Of a DNA stretch of 64,000 bases, positions 39,601 through 48,700 are shown one piece after another (positions within the stretch are counted from its first letter, which is position 1; every line of letters begins with the position of its first letter). The position numbers and the translations under genes are program-made. The notes under the pieces are model-generated. The model had not been told where the DNA came from, made no database searches, and saw nothing but the letters and a program-made list of their open reading frames with translations. Source of the stretch: Bostrychus sinensis (Eukaryota > Chordata > Actinopteri > Gobiiformes > Eleotridae); NCBI GenBank assembly GCA_020698575.1, contig CM036254.1:30222526-30286525 (forward strand). The letters run 5' to 3'.

Positions 39601-42600
39601 TCCCTGTGAGAATAGTTGATCATTAGCAACAGCAACACAAACTCTTGGAGATAATGGCTATTTTACACTTGTATAATCTTTCCATCTATCATAAAAGTAA
39701 TTATATCTGTGCGTCGCACAGCAGTGCAGTCGCAGATCTCAAGAGGATGACCGCATCCCGAAATAGTTTGTCTAGAGAAGAAAACATCCTGGACTAAAGT
39801 TGTGCTACTTTGTACAATGTAAACACCTACTGAGTTAAGTCATAAGCTAAAAGAAAAGTTATGATCTATTATTGGTACAGTGAAGGGCAGTTCTTAAAAT
39901 GACACTGCTTCTAGCTTTAAAGTACTTTTTGTAATGGACTCTAGGTAAATATCTTGATGGTAAATGGCAGTGGTAGAAGACGTACTCAAAATCTGTACTC
40001 AAATAAAAGTACTTTTTTCACATTTTCTTCAGATATTCACAGCTATTCAACTACGCACTGCAGAGACTTTTATGTTCCATATGGTAAACCTTCAATTAAC
40101 TAATGTACCTGTATGTTGAAGTATAGAGGGCCTGATTTTAAAATTTAAATTTTTGTGTTTAAAGCTCTTAATGGTCTTGCTCCTCCATATTTATCAGAGA
40201 TTTTAACCATCCACCGCCCCAGCAGATCCCTCCAGTCATCTGCTCAGATGGTTTTGGATGTGCCCAGGTCCCGGTACAAACAGTGGGGCAATCGGTCATT
40301 TGCTGTTGTCAAAGAAGAACATGCAAACTCCACACAGAAAGGCCCCACATGGTCCAGGAATTGAATCCAGGAAGTTCTTGCGGTGAGGAAGGAGTGCTAA
40401 CCACGACACCACCGTGCCACCCAGTTTAGATTGGCTTTTAACCCCTAGCACTGAGACACCTTCAGGTTTTAAGTCTGGTTTATTCTGTTCCTGTGTGTTG
40501 TGTCTTATTGTTTTGTACACTTTATAGTATTTGATTAAACTTTTGTAATTCTATCATGTTTTTGATGTAAAGCACTTTGGTCTTCTTTGTGTTGTTGTCA
40601 TGTGCTATAGAACCAAACTTTGATTGATTGATTGATTGATTTTATTATTTGTATGTGCAAATAGAAATCTAATCCGATATATTGTCATTTCAAAAATAAT
40701 AAAACTCCAGTAGATGTTAAAGTACTTAGATAGAAAGTACATTTGAATGTTTTTGCAAATTGTCTTCTTCTCGAGCTCAACACTTTCATGTGTTTAGATA
40801 ATTTACAATTTTACTTAAGTAAAACAAAAACAAAAAATCTACCAAAAAACTCTGCTTATTAGGGGTCATTGGTACTGTAACCCAGTGTTTCCCAACCAGG
40901 GGTACGGGGGGGCCCTAGGGGTAGGCAAGCACATTGCAGTGGGTACATGGAGTTATATGATCATTTATAGTGCCTTTTTTATATTTTGCCTTTAAAGACA
41001 AAAATAAACCTAAATCAGAACTAAACCAGGAACACACCAGGTCTAAACCAGAACTAAACAAGGCCTAAACCAGGAGGACTAAGCCAAGCCTAAAACCAGA
41101 ACAAAACAAAAAATAAATCAGGACTAAACCCCAACTAAGATAGGTCTAAATCAGGATTAAGCTTCAACTAAACCAGGACTAAGCTGGGTCCACACCAGGT
41201 CTAAACCAATTGCCTGGAAAATCCAGACTGATATGTCTCAGTGTTATTCTACAGAGAAATATCAGTCTGGTCACCACGCCGTCTGCAGTGGTTTACTCAA
41301 ATCCCAACCGTACCGTGCATTTTGAGTGGTTTATTTAAGTCACGTGTTCTTCACACGCAGCGTCACTCGTACGCATCTCCTCGCCGACAACAATCAAGAT
41401 GGCGTACCGAGGAGCCGAGAGTTTGTTTCATTCAGCGGTATGGTACGGTAATGTTGAAATAACTCCCTCGTTCCTGCCTCGTGGCTTCACTACTTTGTTT
41501 GTTTACTTTCTCATTTTCTTGTCGCTTTGTTAACGTCACGTCCGCCATTTTATGATTGGCTAACTCCGCTGTCCGTTAATTCGGGTTTGCTCCGCCCTAG
41601 AAATCGAATTGATTCTAAGGCGACCAGACTCATCTGCTGGTACAGTGGTGAGTCTGGAATCTCCAGGCAACTAAACCAAAACTAAACAAGGTCAAATCAA
41701 GACTAATTACATGAATTAAACTACCGTATTTTCTGACTATACGTCGCACTTTTGTTCATAGTTTTGCTGGTCCTGTGACTTATAATCAAGTGTGACTTAT
41801 ATATCAAATTTTAGATGAATCAAGGTGTAAACATTAAGGTCTACAGCTGCGAGAGGGCGCTTTAGGCTTGTGACAAGTACTGTCAGTAGTATTCAGTGAT
41901 GTAGAATAAGATTGAGAGCTCGGGGAACTTCCTTACTGGTAGCTTTCTTCAGACTCATTGGCTTGTTATGCTAATTTAGCTTATTCAGCCTCCCAAGTTT
42001 GTTCTTTATGCTATTGTGTAGCTGAATAACTGTTAATGTGTTACGTTAACATACCGGACACCTATCCAGCCTGTTGTTCTGTGTGCTATTGTGTAGTTGA
42101 ATAACTTGCCTTTCCAGATTAAATGTCTGTTCTTGGTCTTGGATTTTGTGAAATACATTCTTAAATAAATGCGACTTATAGTCCATTGCGACTTATATAT
42201 GTTTTTTTTTTCCTCTTCATGATGCATTTTTTGACCAATGTGACTTATACTCCGGAGCAACCTATAGTCTGGAAAATACAGTAAATCAGGTCCGGGGGGT
42301 ACACAAAACCAAAAAGGTTGGGAACCACTGCTGTAACCTATCCCAGTAATTATGGGCCTTAGGTGGGGTACATTCATCATTCTCACATTCATCCACTAGG
42401 GGTGATTTAGAGTCACCAGTTCTCCTAATACATGCATGTCTTTGGACGGTGGGAGGAAGCCAGAGTACCCAGAGAGAACCCACAGTAACACAGAGAATTT
42501 GTGTTAAGAGTCGAGAGTTCAAACTATCTACATTATTTATGCACTATTATTGTAAGGCATTATAATGTTTCATAATGATTTGCCAGTATGATGTGCAGTG

Positions 42601-42757
42601 TGACCGTGCTCACCTCCAGCATGACGGAGCAGATGTGCCTCACACACTGGGTTATGGCTTGTGGAGTTCCTGAGATGGTCACGGCTCGTTCTGTGGAGTC
42701 CGGCAGCATGTCTCCAGCCACCTGCACCTGGGCCCCCGTGCTCTAGAACCACACACC

Positions 42758-42789
<32 letters not shown>

Positions 42790-45700
42790 GAGACTATTAA
42801 TCACCCACCCAGATCTCAGGTTATGTCTTATATTTGTATATTTGAGGCAGCAAATTGGTTGAGTTTTACATTTGTTAAAAATGTCTGTGAAGACTCTCAC
42901 TCATCCAGGGTAATTCCATCACAACAAAAGTCTTAAAAAGCAGTCATCTGGACTTTGTTTTTAAAGTTGAAGACTTTGTTTCACCTCTTATCCAAGAGGC
43001 TTTCTCAAATCTGAAATTGAACTGGTAAGAGAGCTGATTTTTCAACCCTGTTAATAATCTCAGACAAAAACTGGTTCATCCCAAGGACAAAATTCCCAGT
43101 TACAAACAGAACAATGTTGTGTAGTGTACAGTACAGTAAACTGTAGGAACCAAACAACCTCCGCACAAGCGGTTATACCAACACCGCAGGGCCTTCTTTA
43201 AACAGAAATGGTGGTCTCACATACAACCTTCCACCTGTTTACAGCTTCTCCTGAAACCCAAACCAAACAAACCAGTTTCACTCAGGTCATTAACGTCTGA
43301 AGGAGCTGACCAGGCTCGCTCCAGCTGAGGACAAAAGACTCCTAACCACCCAAAACCACTCAGGCTATTCATAGTCTATTTAGTCTCCTGAACCAATAAA
43401 ATTTAGTTCAGGTCTAAAACTCCTCCTTCCTAAGAACATATAAACCAACTCTCTTACCAGTTCAACTTCAGAATTGAGAAAGCCTCTTGGATAAGAGGAG
43501 AAATGTTTTAAAACTTTAAAAGCCAAATCCATATGACTGCTTTTTAAACCTTTTGTTGCAATTTTTTTATTGTATTTGAGAAATTAATTATTCAGTCAGT
43601 AGCACATATAATAGAAGTCATCTTTTAAAAAATGAGTCTCTGAGAATAATTTAATCTAATCTAATCTAATTTTTTTTTTTTTTTATTCTATTACATTCTA
43701 TTATCCATCTAGCATGAAAGTACTTTTTGTTATGGTCTGGCCTTTTGTAATATTGGAGATGGGTTTTACTTGCTTCTAACAATACTACTTTTTCTCTCTT
43801 TATTTTTTTTGTTTTTTTGCCAGCCTCTGATGCTGAAAATGCACACTGAAATATTAACACACCAGCATTATGAATGTTATGGATTTTCAGTGAGAGATGC
43901 TCATTTAACCCTTTTCAAATTCTTCCAGTACTGTACATATATAGTCCATACGCATACTACAGCAATTATCACCAAAAACAGCATCAGACAAAGCGAAAGG
44001 TTGTTTCAAGCGCTCACAAATTGCCCTGCACATTTGACATGCAGGGAGCAGCTGCGAGCCAAATAGCAATGTGTGCTCCAATATTTGAAGAGCCACACGC
44101 AAATATTGTCCATTCACTGAGTGTTCAGCTGTAGCCCATCTTCACGGCCTTAATCAGACAGATTTTCATAAGATGCAAACGAAATATACAATTTAAAGGC
44201 TTTCAGAAATAAATGCCAGTCATCTACAGCAGAGGGAGAAGTGTTCTGAAAATACCACTAAAGGAATTAACTGAATATGTATGAACAATTACTATGGTTC
44301 ATTTATTAATTTTATACAGCCATTTCACTAGCAAGGCCCATGTCACAAAAAATGGGGTTGATTTCAAATATTTACAATTTATCCACAATGTTCATGTTGG
44401 GGGATGGATCGAATAATGCAGGATGCTGAACACGGAATGCTAAACGCAGGATGCTGGACACAGAATGCAGGGAGAGGGACGAGGGATGCAGGGAGAGAGA
44501 TGTAAGGACAGGGGTGAGGAGACGTCCCGCAGGAGATGATGGCTGGGTGGGTTGAGACTGAGTAGGGGGGTTCTGTCTCTGCAGTTTACCCGGTGGACTA
44601 GTGACCCCCCATGTTGGTATTTCAGATGTTTTTTGTGGTTTCTATGACGGCTTTCATTGCACAGTCTGTAGGGAACTTGTTTGTGTTGCTTTTAAGTTGC
44701 TACTGTTCAATTCTGTGTTCTTTTTTTATGTATAACGGTGTTGACATTTAGAGTGGTTGTGATTTGGGCTGTTTTTTATTGTGTTGGGTGGGTTTTAAGT
44801 TCTGCTTGGGCTGGAAACTGTCAGTGAGATCTAGCAACCCTGGCTGATTGTGGAAATCATGGATTGTCTTCATGGATCTACTTTAGCCCCAGGTTGACTA
44901 GCTAGAGTTTTGGCTGTAAGTTGCGTTTTGTTAAGCTACTATCATGGAATACCCCCTTTATTCATTCATTTATCTAAAATACCATTGCTTTGTGGACCAG
45001 CTGCTAACTAAAATTGATGGATCTGTTTCTGTTTTGGTCCAAAAAAGTATAAGAGAACCTGAAGCTGATGCTGGACAAACTTTTTCTTCTTAAGACTTTT
45101 ACAGAAGCTGTTTTGTTCCTCTTGATTCATGCTTGTATTTAGATATATTGTGCTTGCTCAAGACAATAATAAAGAAAATCGGTCCCGTACCTCTCTGATC
45201 TCTTTGATTTTGGATCCCCCTTTCCCGATCAGAGACCCACACTGGCTGCCGGGGAACACCAGCCGCAGAGTCACCGGAGGCTTGCTTGTCACGTTGCTGT
45301 TTGTCATTGCTGCTGTGATATCCTGAGGGAGAAATACAGAAATACACAGTGAACTTCTCTCTTCTCATTGCCGGGCTGTCTGAGTTACACGACAGGGCTT
45401 TTGTTAGCTTTGACAGTGAGGTGCGTTCAGAGTCAGCGCGTGTTGAGATGTGTTTACTGGTGTTGTCAGTACCTCCTCAAACTTCTGTGCGATCATAGAG
45501 AAAGCTTTGAAAATGCCTTCGGTCGGTCCTGTGATGGTGACTATTCTCTCTGGGGAGGATCCCTCTGAGATGTTGATGCGTGCACCACTCTGGAAACACA
45601 TTAGAAATTATATCATCAGGTGAATTAGGTAATGATAAATAGGCACACTATAAGCATATCTGTAGTAGAAACTAAACATTTTTGCAACATTGGTGATGAT

Positions 45701-48700
45701 CAGTAAAATCAGTCTGTCAATTTTATGCTTCCAAGCGTCAGGTGCCCCATGTCAGGTCCAAAGTAGCTGGGATAGCCCTCCACAACTTCAAATTGGAGTA
45801 AGTCAAGGAGTTCAACCTCCTCCAACTGTTCAAAAACATGCATGTGTAGGTGAACTGGTTCATCTAAAAATGGTGAAAGGTTGTGAGAGTGAATGGTTGT
45901 CTCAGTGTGTGTTTGAAAATGTTAGTGTGTACCCCACCTCGAGCCCAAAGTAGGTGCAGGTACTTAAAGCTGGGGACACACTACACGAATTTCCCAGTCG
46001 TTACAGATTTTGAAAAGACTACGAGCACACACTAACAACTGTTTTCAGCTGATTTTGTTCTGATGACTGAGACACAGGGGATCACACATTTAACGACTGC
46101 ACCAGTGACTGTGTCCAAATGTCATCTCCATTATCTATGTATAGAGCATTACAGCGGTGATGATTGAGTTTCAGTGGAAAACAGCAGGCCCAAACTGTTG
46201 AGGCGCTTTTTTCGTGACGTAATAATGTCAAAATTGTTATTAAATAAGCCACAGTAATATCACTGTTGTGAGCTGACCTTAGCTTTTACAGGTGCCAGGT
46301 CTCCTACATAGCGTTAAAGCAATAAGAGCTGCAATAATCCAGTCCGTTTTATTAATTAACATCATAACTAGAACATGGATTATTATTATTTTTTTATCGA
46401 GCCTATACATACTTAAATACCACCCAGGTCTGATAGGGCTTTATTACAGAAGTTCAGCTGAGTTTGGCAAACTTTTTCTTACACATACGCCAGAGTCACG
46501 TGATCAAAGGCGAGAGTCAGCTTTAAAATTCAAACACTTTTGACTGACTGCGACTGAGGTCTGTGACCAAGTCTCTGCACTGCCAATCCCAGTCTTTAAA
46601 CCTTCCACACTAACAGATTATTGGGCTGATGACTCTCTGCAACTAGTGCTGACTGGCACAGACTCAGCACAACTGTGATTGCTTGTAAAATGGGACAAAA
46701 AACTGTGTAGTGTGTCCCCAGCTTTACAACTACCCCTTTCATACACACACAACTCAATGACTTAATAAATTTGTATTAGGGCTTGTACAATTAGTGCATT
46801 AATTTTTTGCACAAATTATTGGGGTTTTAAAAAACTATTGCACCTCACATCTGTTTGCTGTGGCTAATGTGAATGCACAAAAAAATACGCCTCCATTATC
46901 TTCTAGAAGTTCCCTCACACCGGGCGTGCGCCGGTGCTTAACCTCACACCACTCAACGCCATTGATCTATTTGGAAGAGGCAAGCAGCTGAACACATGCT
47001 GCCTCATACTTCTGCAGCAAATCCAGAGAATTTTCATCTCTGTGTGAGGGACAGACGTAAACACTGAGGGGAGAGCAGCATCTGTACTCTAGCTCCACTC
47101 TCAGTGACCAGAGAAACTCCTTTTTGTTGCTAACTTGCTAATAACTTGCTAAATGAACAATCATGTTTCTCCTCACGTAGACTGGAGCTACTTAACAGAT
47201 AAAACGCTTATTTAAAAATCAATGCTGTTCATGTTAAAGCCTTTTCAAGTGCAGAGTCACAGTGTGAGTTTGGCTTAAAATTTTGTTAATACTGTCATGG
47301 ACGTTGGACTAGGGAAGCAATTCAAGTGGCTTCAGAGGACTCTGCTTATCATTCATCAAACAGTGAATGTTCTGAATCCCAAAGTGAATATATTGATAAT
47401 GCACTATAAGTTATTTAGTAAGCCTTCTATTTTGAGTTTATTTATCAAACTACTTTTGTGTTAATAGACAGGGTTGTCATCAAGCTTTGAAATCTGTACT
47501 ATGCAATTTATACTTTCTATGTACTACAGATTTATAATTACATGCATACAAAAGTTAAAGCAAGTCCAAGTTAAGTGATTTAAAATAAACTTATTTTTCT
47601 TCTATTAAATTGATGATTGATTGATGTGTTAATTCAATGTTGACAAGTTATTAATTTTATTCTCTAAATCATGTGAACATAGCCCCTTATAGTGTCCTAT
47701 CTATCTATCTAAAACACCATTGATAAACAGCCCTCCTCAGTGTGGTGTCCCTGGAGATCTGGCTGAATTTGTTAACGTGAGAGTTCATGGTGGGCTGCGC
47801 TGTGACCTGACTTGACTGCATTACTAATTCCATGGGACCAGTTATTGCAGCAAAAGTAAATCTGTATTTATATTTCATTCATTAATCTTCTTCCAATTAT
47901 TCCTGTTAGGGGTCGCAGGTGACTGGAGCCTATCCCAGCAACTACAGGCCTTAGGTGGGGTACACATGGACAGGGGACAGTTAGCTGCAGGGCTGACACA
48001 GATACACAGACAGACAATCATTCACTTTCACATGTATCAACTAGGGGAAATTTAGACTACTATTTCTGTCAAGGGTCACCACAAGTAACAAACACTGAGA
48101 GACAACCATTCACTTTCATATTCAGTCATTATAGGTAGACATTGAAGATTACACCATTCACCTATTTATTCATGTCTTTGGACGGTGGGAGAAGGCCCAC
48201 AGAGAACCCACAACATTTAGAATAGAAACTCAAACATAAATTGACAGATTGGCTCAAAATGTTGTTGTTTTATAACACAGATAAACAGACTGCATTGTTA
48301 ACTTCTACTCTAAGGGCCTGATCTATTAAGAGCGGTGATAAATTGCAAGAGCAGTTTTAAAAAAAATTGCCTCTGCTATTTGTGGGTGTGTTGTGTGTGA
48401 TTAACTATGAGTAACTGTGCAAATAATTGCTCCAGGAAATCTGGTATGTAAATGAGAATTTAGAGTGTGGTCGTAGACTTTCAGTCCAAACCAGTGCAGC
48501 CTGTCAATTAACTGCAGCAGATGGACAGATGAATGTGTTAGAGGCCTGTTAGAGAACTCTGTGATAAACATGCCACACTTTTAACAGTAACCTGTGCTTT
48601 ATCAGGAAGAGAGTGTCTTCTGTTTTCTATACAAGCCATGCAGCAGAGTTTGGAGTGGGACAGAGTGAGTTCAAGCAGCCAGAGCATGCGTCAGGAGGCA

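Larger units (their letters stand above)
40883..42330. mobile_element. hAT-type element with nested insertions
   Basis: The termini are CAGTGTTTCCCAACC and, inverted, CAGTGGTTCCCAACC, flanked by a perfect 8-bp duplication CTGTAACC at 40875-40882 and 42331-42338. Inside are an ACTAAACCAGG array (40995-41205, resuming at 41671) and two other TIR elements (41210-41670 and 41722-42283). No transposase is present. It lies in pcbp4 intron 6. Confidence 0.9.

Noticed and set aside
42570..42936. Open frames rich in CVCVCV or HTHTHT over the KH2 exon
   Set aside because: These are translations of the AC/TG dinucleotide run in wrong frames; the true frame is the spliced exon 42742-42614.
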